Below, one piece after another: positions 57,649 to 64,000 of a stretch of DNA of 64,000 nt (position 1 is its first letter; each line of letters opens with the position of its first letter). A program made the position numbers and the translations under genes. The DNA is from Acholeplasmatales bacterium. Lineage in GTDB: Bacteria > Bacillota_I > Bacilli_A > Acholeplasmatales > Anaeroplasmataceae. The notes beneath the pieces are model-generated. The model saw only the letters and a list, made by a program, of their open reading frames with translations, was not told the origin of the DNA and searched no databases. Where the stretch lies: contig JAFTDB010000022.1 of NCBI GenBank assembly GCA_017454375.1, positions 16,808 to 80,807 of the forward strand, in the 5' to 3' direction.

Positions 57649-58380
57649 ATATTCGTTTATCAATTCATTCATTTTTTCTTTGGAAGTCGCTAAAATGATG
57701 CCATTCTTTAATTTAGACATAGGTACTTCAAATGCAATATCACTTATAGAACCTATATTAATATTAACTGGATTTTCAACTTGTATGTCAGGCAATGCAA
57801 TTCTAAATTCCTTTTGATTTTTGTAGTTAATCCGTTTATAAAATAGAAAATGTAAATGATTTGTTTCTTCCGTCTCAGTTGGGGTTTCAGCAACATAATA
57901 AACATAATTAAAATAAATGTTACTTATCTTTTTTAGTCTTTCAAAATATTCTGGAACATTTAAAATTATCAATGCTGTATCATACTTTTCATCTAAAGCA
58001 TCGACTAACTCATCGTAATTATCAATTCTAAATAAATGATTAATCACACTTGATTCACTATAATAGTAACAAGAAAAAGGTATTTTACTAACATAATTAT
58101 TCTTTGTTCTCATAATTGTTTCATTGGCTAGCTTTTTAGGTGTTCCGTAAGTGTTTGTATCTTCATTCAATAGTGCATAATAAATATTACTTACCTTATA
58201 AAACGCATTAGCTTCATAATTGTCATTTATTAAATTTTGTTCATTACTATTAAATGATTTTGATGGAGAAAATCTAATTTCGCCCTTTTCATACATTAAA
58301 TCAATGTATTTCTTTTCGCCAAATTTTATTAAAGCTTTAGGCAATAATATATGGTTGTCCTTAACAAGTTTTTGTCTCAT
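57628..58380 (-). CDS. Uncharacterised 250-residue protein, possible DUF2971-like
   Basis: No family can be named with confidence. The order of features loosely recalls DUF2971 proteins: a GEIRFSPSKSFN segment near residue 35, an IPFSCYYYSES segment near 100, VYYVAETPTE in the second half and KNQKEFRIAL near 195 (DUF2971 has FSSP...FND, CFS and KxxxWxYEkEfRi). The protein is soluble, with no membrane helix. Its ATG overlaps the stop of the preceding coiled-coil gene (TAATG), so it is the last member of the restriction-modification-like operon. Confidence 0.6.
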   Translation of the reverse strand: MRQKLVKDNHILLPKALIKFGEKKYIDLMYEKGEIRFSPSKSFNSNEQNLINDNYEANAFYKVSNIYYALLNEDTNTYGTPKKLANETIMRTKNNYVSKIPFSCYYYSESSVINHLFRIDNYDELVDALDEKYDTALIILNVPEYFERLKKISNIYFNYVYYVAETPTETEETNHLHFLFYKRINYKNQKEFRIALPDIQVENPVNINIGSISDIAFEVPMSKLKNGIILATSKEKMNELINEYGLEIKS

Positions 58381-58850
58381 TACTGTTCATCAAACAAATC
58401 AAAAAGTGACTGTTGGTTACTTCCTTTAGATCTTGCAATTTCTTTTTCTAGTTCTTCACACTTTTTCTTCAATCGTATAATTTCTTCTTTATCAGTTTTG
58501 AAATCGATACTTGCCTTATGAAGTGAACTATCCATGAATCTATTGTTATCTTTTTCAAGAATAATTCCATATGCTTGATTATAAAGTGATTTTTTAATTT
58601 CAAAATCAAGATCTTCATATTGTGTGAAATTCTCTTTTATAAAAGCTAAATTAGTAACTATATCTTCAAAAACAATTTCATCAAGACCGAAGCTAGTAAT
58701 TCTCAAAAAGGCACAATTATCGTTTCTAATATTCATGAATGATGATATCTTATAAGTACTTTCAATGTCATATACATCTAACATAGATGCTTTCTTACCT
58801 GCATATTTTTTTCTTATTTCATTAATTATTATGTGAAAAGCACTATTCAT
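58380..58850 (-). CDS. Small coiled-coil protein with a C-terminal sliding-clamp-like motif
   Basis: The 156-residue protein has an alpha-helical N-terminal part, a charged coiled coil (about 117-140, KEEIIRLKKKCEELEKEIA) and ends NQQSLFDLFDEQ. QQSLF (146-150) fits the bacterial beta-clamp-binding pentapeptide QL(S/D)LF at four positions. ATG 58850 gives better spacing to CGGAGG than the adjacent ATG at 58853. It overlaps the end of the DUF262-HNH gene. It may link the cassette to replicating DNA; function is inference. Confidence 0.6.
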   Translation of the reverse strand: MNSAFHIIINEIRKKYAGKKASMLDVYDIESTYKISSFMNIRNDNCAFLRITSFGLDEIVFEDIVTNLAFIKENFTQYEDLDFEIKKSLYNQAYGIILEKDNNRFMDSSLHKASIDFKTDKEEIIRLKKKCEELEKEIARSKGSNQQSLFDLFDEQ

Positions 58851-60240
58851 CATTATCCTCCGTTGTTTCTAACAAACTAGCTATAATTCTAGAACCCTTT
58901 GAACTATTACATTCTCTGCAAAGTATTTGTGCATTATCGTCATCAGTTCTACCACCTAAAATCCATGGATTCTTATGGTCAACAGTTGCTTCATTTAAAG
59001 ATATCATTCTTCCACATCCACACTCAGTAATTCCATCATTCATAACTCCATGACATCTAACTTGCATTGTCGAAGAATTGAAAGTGTGTTCGGCAAAAAA
59101 TAATCTTTCTTTATCTTCCTTAGTATAAAATCTCTTTGTATCTAAGGTCGTTCTAAAGTTATCATTCAACATATATGCGGTAGGTAGTAAAATGTTTTCA
59201 AAATATTGCTGATGATCAGTATTGACGGACTTGATGTCAGAATTTATATATTGAGAAATTAGAAAGTGTAAATTTGTCTTTTTTGAATCATTATTTAAAA
59301 ATTCATCTCTATGTTCTTGAAAGAAAGAATAATCTCCAATATTAAAGCATACTTCCTTTAATACTCCTAAATTGTTAATATCCTTAAACATTTCGTAGAA
59401 CAAATCTATCTTAGCAATTAAATCAGCTGCAAAATTAGCAAAAGACTCATTCAAATGTGACTCAACAAATCTACATAACTTATTATAGTTTTTCTGGTTG
59501 ATTTGAATTCCGTCAACAATTTCATATGGCCTATCATCAAGATTTCCACCATACATTACAAATAATTTTTCAAGTATTTTTTGATATAATTCACCTCTAT
59601 TTATTTCATGAGTACCAAAGTATTTTTCGAACTTTTTAACTCTTATAAAAGTCGAATCAAGGTTTACTGAATTTGTGCCTACATTTTCATTAAAATAATT
59701 GATACGCATATCTGCAAGAACTCCGCGTGGATATCTACCATTGACTAATTCCCACACATTTAAAGGTACTCCAGTAGTATTAATTACATTGAAAAGTGTT
59801 AATCTCTCATTTTCATTCATTTCAGAATAAAGAACCACTGGGAACTCGAATCTTAGCAATGTTGCAGCACCGGAATTATCATTTTTATCAATTTCATTTT
59901 CTGTAACTTGTGGTGCTTTATATCTATCGTTTCTATCGACTCTATCAACTCTATAAATATCTTCAAAATATATTCCTTCAACATCAAAAGCATGATTTAC
60001 AAAGCCAATAATAGAATTGATTCTTTGTTTTCCATCCAATAAAACATATTCATTTTCTGATACTTTTTCAATCACTAAAGATGAGGCAATGAATCCTTTT
60101 CTAATCGACATTATAACTTGTTGCTGTTGAATTGTACTATAAACGAATTGTCTTTGAATACTTGGTTTATAGTTTAATTTTCCGCTTGATAGCAGGTTTA
60201 ATAATTTTTGAATAGTCCAGTATTCTATTTTTCTATTCAT
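58843..60240 (-). CDS. DUF262-HNH nuclease
   Basis: The 465-residue protein has an N-terminal DUF262 domain (ParB/Srx-like) with PSIQRQFVYS and the DGKQR motif (69-73), and a C-terminal HNH domain (about 396-455) with zinc Cys pairs (CGC near 407-409; C441 and C444), the VDH core and RECNSSKG. This architecture resembles GmrSD-type and related restriction nucleases. The DUF262 part may couple nucleotide hydrolysis to DNA cleavage. The start at 60240 has 9-base spacing to GAGGAGG; ATG 60246 is the alternative. It overlaps the methyltransferase gene by 8 bases, suggesting a restriction partner for it. Confidence 0.85.
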   Translation of the reverse strand: MNRKIEYWTIQKLLNLLSSGKLNYKPSIQRQFVYSTIQQQQVIMSIRKGFIASSLVIEKVSENEYVLLDGKQRINSIIGFVNHAFDVEGIYFEDIYRVDRVDRNDRYKAPQVTENEIDKNDNSGAATLLRFEFPVVLYSEMNENERLTLFNVINTTGVPLNVWELVNGRYPRGVLADMRINYFNENVGTNSVNLDSTFIRVKKFEKYFGTHEINRGELYQKILEKLFVMYGGNLDDRPYEIVDGIQINQKNYNKLCRFVESHLNESFANFAADLIAKIDLFYEMFKDINNLGVLKEVCFNIGDYSFFQEHRDEFLNNDSKKTNLHFLISQYINSDIKSVNTDHQQYFENILLPTAYMLNDNFRTTLDTKRFYTKEDKERLFFAEHTFNSSTMQVRCHGVMNDGITECGCGRMISLNEATVDHKNPWILGGRTDDDNAQILCRECNSSKGSRIIASLLETTEDNDE

Positions 60241-61369
60241 AAACATTAACCTCCTCTATTCCTAATAAATGTTTACATGCATCAAATACTTCACTTGGTT
60301 TCTTTCCTCTGGAAGCTTCAATTATTTCTGGTCTAACTTTTACTAAATAAGAACAAATTTTCTTTACCCCTGGAATCTTATTTTGTAATCCAAAGCCACT
60401 TGGAATTAATTTGAAATTTCCAATTGTCCTGCAAGGTTCAGTAACTGACGTACATCCAAAAATTTCAAATACTCTAGGATTATAGTAGTCTATGCAAGTT
60501 ATAGGCACAGCTTGATATCCAGGGTAATCATAGTAAAGACTTTTGAATTGTTTATGCAATAATATAGGATATCCATCGGAAGCACATGGATTGCCATTTT
60601 CATCTCTAGGTGCATCGTCCCTATATAATCTTTCATCAAAGAATAAATGTAAATTTTCACTTACGGAATGTTGAGGAACAAAATAATTATTATCAACTGT
60701 AGGAAAATTCATATCCAAGTCGGTAACCCAATATATCGCAACTAATCTAGGTTTTCCTCTTTCGTTTTGAATAGGGTTTTTGTTAATATCTAGGAAAGAT
60801 AGATTAATGTGTTTCCCCCATCCAGGAAACATTTTCTTTTGAACAAAAAAATTGGATAATGCATTACCTAACGTTTCCCATGGAATCATAATAATAAAAT
60901 GAAATGGTCTACTAGTGTTTTTTCGTCTTTCTGATTCATCGGTTAAAATTTTTAAAAAATCGGTAACAAAACTAAAAGGCGGGTTTGTAATTACCCAATC
61001 GAATTGTGAATAGTCAACATCCATACAACTTAAATTATTTGGATTAGCAGGATTGTTCGGATTAAATCCTGAAGTAAACAATTTAACCCCAGTTTCTGGA
61101 TATTTTGCATATGTATCCCAAAAATATTTAACGAAGTTGCATTTAGGAATATCTGCATTTGGAATAATATTTATGATTTCGTTTATTTTATTATGCGTTT
61201 CAAATTGAATTTTATCTCCACAATTATAAATCGCATCCCAGTCACAAGGGAATAATATTTTTTTGCCTAAAAAGAGTTCTTCAGGATAATGATCTAATTC
61301 ATTTACTATATCAGTATACTGAGTATACATTTCATCAGTTTCTTTTCCAATAAAATCATTTTGTGGCAT
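60233..61369 (-). CDS. Adenine-specific DNA methyltransferase, EcoRI family
   Basis: The 378-residue protein matches the MT_EcoRI family: DEMYTQYTDIVNEL near the N terminus (EFYTQ..DIE in relatives), LFPCDWD (39-45), NFVKYFW (78-84) and the catalytic motif NPPF (129-132, in DWVITNPPFSF). It should methylate adenine N6 in a specific site; the site cannot be read from the sequence. The ATG at 61369 is preferred because AAAGGAG lies 7 bases upstream; ATG 61375 would be too close. It directly follows the XRE gene and precedes the DUF262-HNH nuclease. Confidence 0.88.
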   Translation of the reverse strand: MPQNDFIGKETDEMYTQYTDIVNELDHYPEELFLGKKILFPCDWDAIYNCGDKIQFETHNKINEIINIIPNADIPKCNFVKYFWDTYAKYPETGVKLFTSGFNPNNPANPNNLSCMDVDYSQFDWVITNPPFSFVTDFLKILTDESERRKNTSRPFHFIIMIPWETLGNALSNFFVQKKMFPGWGKHINLSFLDINKNPIQNERGKPRLVAIYWVTDLDMNFPTVDNNYFVPQHSVSENLHLFFDERLYRDDAPRDENGNPCASDGYPILLHKQFKSLYYDYPGYQAVPITCIDYYNPRVFEIFGCTSVTEPCRTIGNFKLIPSGFGLQNKIPGVKKICSYLVKVRPEIIEASRGKKPSEVFDACKHLLGIEEVNVYE

Positions 61370-61371
61370 AA

Positions 61372-61578
61372 TCATTCTCCTTTTTCCTTAATCTCTATGT
61401 CATTTTCTTTAAGCATTTCAACAATTCTTACTTTAACAAGTTTTGTTGGCTCATTGTGACCATTTTCCCATCTACTTATAGAAGGGAAAGAAACATCTAA
61501 AACTTTGGCAATTTCTTGTTGTGATAAATTTAATTTAACTCGTAACTTAAGAATTGCATCCGCATAGTCTATTTTCAT
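61372..61578 (-). CDS. XRE-family regulator of the methyltransferase cassette
   Basis: The 68-residue protein is a single helix-turn-helix domain (LSQQEIAKVLDVSFPSISRWENG, about 19-41), the size of controller proteins of restriction-modification systems. It lies first in the operon, ending 2 bases before the methyltransferase ATG. A short palindrome overlaps its own -10, so autoregulation is likely. GAGGT precedes the start. Confidence 0.85.
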   Translation of the reverse strand: MKIDYADAILKLRVKLNLSQQEIAKVLDVSFPSISRWENGHNEPTKLVKVRIVEMLKENDIEIKEKGE

Positions 61579-61601
61579 GTCTTTACCTCATTTCAAACCA
61601 T

Positions 61602-61614
61602 TAATCAGATTATA
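61602..61614 (-). promoter_or_regulatory. Promoter -10 with overlapping operator-like palindrome
   Basis: TATAAT on the minus strand (61609-61614) overlaps the perfect palindrome TAATC-A-GATTA (61602-61612). This lies 24 bases before the XRE gene and is a candidate binding site for that regulator. No strong -35 is visible. Confidence 0.5.
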
Positions 61615-61621
61615 TCACTTT

Positions 61622-62761
61622 TTACATTTTTTTGCTACTGTTTGACGACATTTTCTTTCTTAATTGGAACTCTTTTTGTTTTCTACGATTTCTATCAGCT
61701 TGGCAGTCAGCTCTCATGCAATATTTTTGTCTATTATTTGTTCTAATAAAGTACTGACCACAGCTTTGGCATTCTTGTGCATATCCTTCACTCCAATCTT
61801 CTGATGTTATATTAGGGTCAAAATCATTTAATCCGCCGTTAACTGCCATAAGTCTTGCTATTGTATACCAAGATATATCAAAGACTGAATTAACATTAGC
61901 TGTAAATTTGACTTTTCCATCTTCAATCTTAAGAGTCATATTTATATCAGGAATCATTGAAGATAAGAATTGTAATATATTCTCTTTATCCTTAATAACT
62001 GCATTTCTAAATTCATCCATTGAATTAAGTCTCGAATGTTGATGCTTATTTGATTCTTGCATCGCTCTAATTACATCCCAATTAGGGTCTTCCTCATATT
62101 TGTCATAAGTAATTGTATACTTGTATTGTTCGAAAATATCTAAGGTATTAAAGTAGATACCATCATAATACAAATTATACGCTTTTTCAGGATTACCTTT
62201 AATAACTTCAGTTAGTGCATAATATGCATCAAAAACAATATATACATATATTAATTCACGCATAAAATCATTAACCTTAAAACAACCATCATACATATCA
62301 GGTTTATCTTCCCTGAATTCTCCCTTTTTTAATGGTCTATATTTTTCATATAAATCTTCAATATCATATGGATGCATGTTTTCTTTACACCAATCCATAA
62401 TCAATTCTATGTAACTTTTCTTCTGAGCATTTTTGATGCTCTTTTTATTTTCTTCAGGGATATCTTCAGGAATAGGGTCTTTATTGATTTCTTTAGCTAG
62501 ATTGCATAAAGAAACAAGAATCCTAATACCTGTCAAATCATAGTTTTCTTCTGGATTAATGGTAGGTGCTTTAGAAGTAGGATGAATCCAATAACTATTA
62601 TCATCGTCCACAAGATTACATTCATAGTTTTTATATATAACCTTTTTATAAACGATATTTCCTATTCCGCCTATATCTGCAAATCCTAACTTTTCTTTTC
62701 TATAAACTTTTGGGAATTTTATATCAAACTTGTTGTGAATATCAAAATTATTAATAGCCAT
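61622..62761 (-). CDS. Uncharacterised protein with a C-terminal zinc-ribbon
   Basis: The 379-residue protein is mostly acidic and helical and ends with a CxxC...C...C zinc module (CQSCG, then YC and DC in QKYCMRADCQADRNRRKQ, about 335-365) followed by a basic tail. The segment VFDISWYTIARLMAVNGG before it, with a cysteine pair after, resembles CGNR/ABATE-type proteins, which are thought to bind nucleic acid. It is divergent from the excisionase-like gene and has operator-like repeats at its promoter, the place where mobile elements keep a master regulator. Its function is unknown. Confidence 0.65.
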   Translation of the reverse strand: MAINNFDIHNKFDIKFPKVYRKEKLGFADIGGIGNIVYKKVIYKNYECNLVDDDNSYWIHPTSKAPTINPEENYDLTGIRILVSLCNLAKEINKDPIPEDIPEENKKSIKNAQKKSYIELIMDWCKENMHPYDIEDLYEKYRPLKKGEFREDKPDMYDGCFKVNDFMRELIYVYIVFDAYYALTEVIKGNPEKAYNLYYDGIYFNTLDIFEQYKYTITYDKYEEDPNWDVIRAMQESNKHQHSRLNSMDEFRNAVIKDKENILQFLSSMIPDINMTLKIEDGKVKFTANVNSVFDISWYTIARLMAVNGGLNDFDPNITSEDWSEGYAQECQSCGQYFIRTNNRQKYCMRADCQADRNRRKQKEFQLRKKMSSNSSKKM

Positions 62762-62778
62762 TTTCTTACCTCTTTCAT

Positions 62779-62820
62779 ATAACCGTAAGGCTAACCGTTA
62801 GATGCATTTTCTACGGTTAT
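62779..62820. repeat. AACCGT repeats, probable operator
   Basis: ATAACCGTA (62779-62787) and TACGGTTAT (62812-62820) form a perfect 9-base inverted repeat, with a third copy TAACCGT (62792-62798) between them. They lie just downstream of the minus-strand -10 and before the start of the zinc-ribbon gene, which suits a repressor site. Confidence 0.55.
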
Positions 62821-62849
62821 ATTATAGTGTAAAATGACATCGAACACAA
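62821..62849 (-). promoter_or_regulatory. Promoter of the zinc-ribbon gene
   Basis: On the minus strand TTGTGT (62844-62849) and TATAAT (62821-62826) are spaced by 17 bases. Confidence 0.5.
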
Positions 62850-62903
62850 GAGATTAGATTGATTTTATTTGAATTAGATTAAATAAATCCGTTATCAGGT
62901 TTA

Positions 62904-62942
62904 ACTCAATTACTTAATAAGGATGGTTCAAATAAATTGAGT
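62904..62942. repeat. Inverted repeat upstream of the excisionase-like gene
   Basis: ACTCAATT (62904-62911) and AATTGAGT (62935-62942) are an 8-base inverted repeat separated by 23 bases, 46 bases before the excisionase-like start. It may be an operator or leader stem. Apart from this, 62850-62987 shows no gene. Confidence 0.35.
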
Positions 62943-62987
62943 AGATCATCTGCCTGTTGTGTATCAACAAATATGGAGGTAACTGAA

Positions 62988-63188
62988 ATGGAAAAAACTA
63001 CAATGACAGTACACGAACTTGCTATCCAATTAGGCATTTCGATTCCTAAGGCTTATGAGCTAATTAAAAGTCCAAATTTTCCATCTATAAGAATTGGTTC
63101 AAGAATCATTATTCCTATTGATGAGTATAAGAAATGGCTAAAGGAGTCTAGTGGAGGTAAGACTGATGAAATCAATAACAATCTATAA
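62988..63188 (+). CDS. Excisionase-like DNA-binding protein (AlpA/HTH_17)
   Basis: The 66-residue protein has the MerR-like winged helix of excisionases: MTVHELAIQLGISIPKAYELIKSPNFPSIRIGSRIIIPIDEYKKWL. Such proteins act in excision and regulation of phages, integrative elements and satellites. The ATG at 62988 has GGAGGT 8 bases upstream; an in-frame ATG at 62937 is not supported by an SD. The next gene starts inside its 3' end (23-base overlap), which is typical of element replication operons. Confidence 0.8.
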   Translation: MEKTTMTVHELAIQLGISIPKAYELIKSPNFPSIRIGSRIIIPIDEYKKWLKESSGGKTDEINNNL

Positions 63189-64000
63189 ATCAAATGTTAG
63201 AGGATTACCACAAAATATCAGATATGACAATAAAGTTATAGTTAATAATATTGAATCATTTAGTAAGGCAACAACACTAGATTATGTGTGTGCTACTTAT
63301 AAAGATAATATTAGAAGCATTAAAAACTTTATTAAGGCAGATTGCTTGCCTGTTGATATTGATAATGACCACGCTGAAGATTCATCTAATTGGATTAGCG
63401 TTGATGATGTTAAAAAGGCATTCCCTGAAGTTGGATTTTATGTTCAATATTCAAGACATCATTTAATATCTAAAAATGGTAAAAAGGCTAGACCTAAGTT
63501 TCACGTTCTCTTTCCAATAGATGAGATAACGGATGAAGCTAAATATTCATCTTTAAAACAAAAGGTTTATAACTATTTTCCTTTTATAGATAATAATGCA
63601 CTTGATTCGGCTAGATTCTTCTTTGGAACATCTAATCCACACGTTGAACTAGTTGAAGGTAATAAAACATTATCTGAATTTATATGGGACAAAGAATCTG
63701 AAAATTTCCTAATGCAAGACGCTCCAATACTTGAGGGTAGTCGTAATTCTACATTATCTAAAGAAGCTTCTAAAATCATTAAAAGATATGGTGATACAGC
63801 TGATGCTTATAATGATTTTTTAAAGGTAAGTGAAAGGTGTACGCCACCCCTAGATAATGCAGAACTAAAACTCATATGGTTTAGTGCTACTAAGTTCTAT
63901 AAAACAAAGATTGTAAATAGTCCTAATTACATTAAACCAGATGAATATAACCAAAAGGAAGATATTAAATGGGATTCGCTTATTCCACTTAATGAAAGAC
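63166..64000 (+). CDS. AEP-type primase with PriCT domain (partial, runs off the window)
   Basis: The frame gives 278 residues without a stop. Residues about 55-160 fit an archaeo-eukaryotic primase/Prim-Pol core: PVDIDND (63-69, acidic metal pair D64/D66), a basic KARPKFHVLF segment (107-115, His113) and LDSARFFFG (146-154). Residues about 188-248 look like the PriCT_1 domain (EGSRNSTLSKEASK, PPLDNAELKLIWFSATK). A D5-like helicase domain would be expected beyond the window. GGAGGT lies 7 bases before the ATG. It replicates a phage, satellite or integrative element. Confidence 0.82.
   Translation, partial: MKSITIYKSNVRGLPQNIRYDNKVIVNNIESFSKATTLDYVCATYKDNIRSIKNFIKADCLPVDIDNDHAEDSSNWISVDDVKKAFPEVGFYVQYSRHHLISKNGKKARPKFHVLFPIDEITDEAKYSSLKQKVYNYFPFIDNNALDSARFFFGTSNPHVELVEGNKTLSEFIWDKESENFLMQDAPILEGSRNSTLSKEASKIIKRYGDTADAYNDFLKVSERCTPPLDNAELKLIWFSATKFYKTKIVNSPNYIKPDEYNQKEDIKWDSLIPLNER

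Noticed and set aside
60233..61369. GAATTC as the target of the EcoRI-family methyltransferase
   Set aside because: Family membership does not fix the recognition site, so no specificity is claimed.

Overview
The window looks like a chromosomal segment of a low-GC Gram-positive bacterium (Bacillota), most likely a fermentative gut-type member of the Bacilli near the Erysipelotrichia or uncultured RF39/RFN20-like lineages. The lineage is inference. It rests on the AT-rich sequence, strong AGGAGG ribosome binding sites, TGA used as a stop (so not the Mycoplasma code), Bacillus-like gene orders (tilS-hpt-ftsH, rpsB-tsf-pyrH-frr, upp-atp operon-DUF1146) and a pectin-utilisation locus.
Layout. 1-2.7 kb: the end of an unidentified gene, then a STAS anti-anti-sigma factor and a membrane PP2C phosphatase fused to an RsbW-like kinase domain (partner switching). 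2.7-4.7 kb: a gene-poor 488-base gap holding promoters, terminators and a structured leader, then a queuosine-precursor (VUT/YhhQ) transporter and a short-chain dehydrogenase. 4.7-9.4 kb: an anaerobic glycerol operon (FAD/Fe-S glycerol-3-phosphate dehydrogenase, FAD oxidoreductase, DUF1667 Fe-S protein, glycerol kinase) behind a promoter with a cre-like site. 9.4-15.7 kb: SHOCT-like membrane protein, giant surface lipoprotein and a BcrAB-type ABC exporter. 15.7-21 kb: tilS, hpt, ftsH, rqcP and a membrane protein. 21-23 kb: membrane EAL phosphodiesterase. 23-33 kb: rpsB, tsf, pyrH, frr, cdsA, dxr, rseP, with a GH43 glycosidase and an RlmD-type methyltransferase attached and no uppS.
33-46 kb: a pectin/oligogalacturonide locus. 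It has a cytoplasmic acetyltransferase and pectin methylesterase on the minus strand. Divergently there is a cre-marked operon for an LplB/YtcP-type ABC importer with a very large binding lipoprotein, its own ATPase, a GH28 polygalacturonase and five uncharacterised membrane proteins. The enzymes lack signal peptides, so the model is import followed by degradation inside the cell. 46-54.4 kb: rpiB, upp and the full F-type ATP synthase operon. Its c subunit carries a two-carboxylate pattern known from a Na+-driven enzyme. 54.4-57.5 kb: a membrane metallophosphoesterase and a GT-C-like membrane protein.
57.6-64 kb: the left part of a mobile element. A leftward operon encodes a small XRE regulator, an EcoRI-family adenine methyltransferase, a DUF262-HNH nuclease, a coiled-coil protein ending in a sliding-clamp-like motif and a 250-residue protein of unknown function: a restriction-modification-like cassette. 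Upstream and divergent from it lie a zinc-ribbon protein, an excisionase-like DNA-binding protein and an AEP-type primase that runs off the window end. No integrase, tRNA, rRNA, CRISPR array or insertion sequence was seen.
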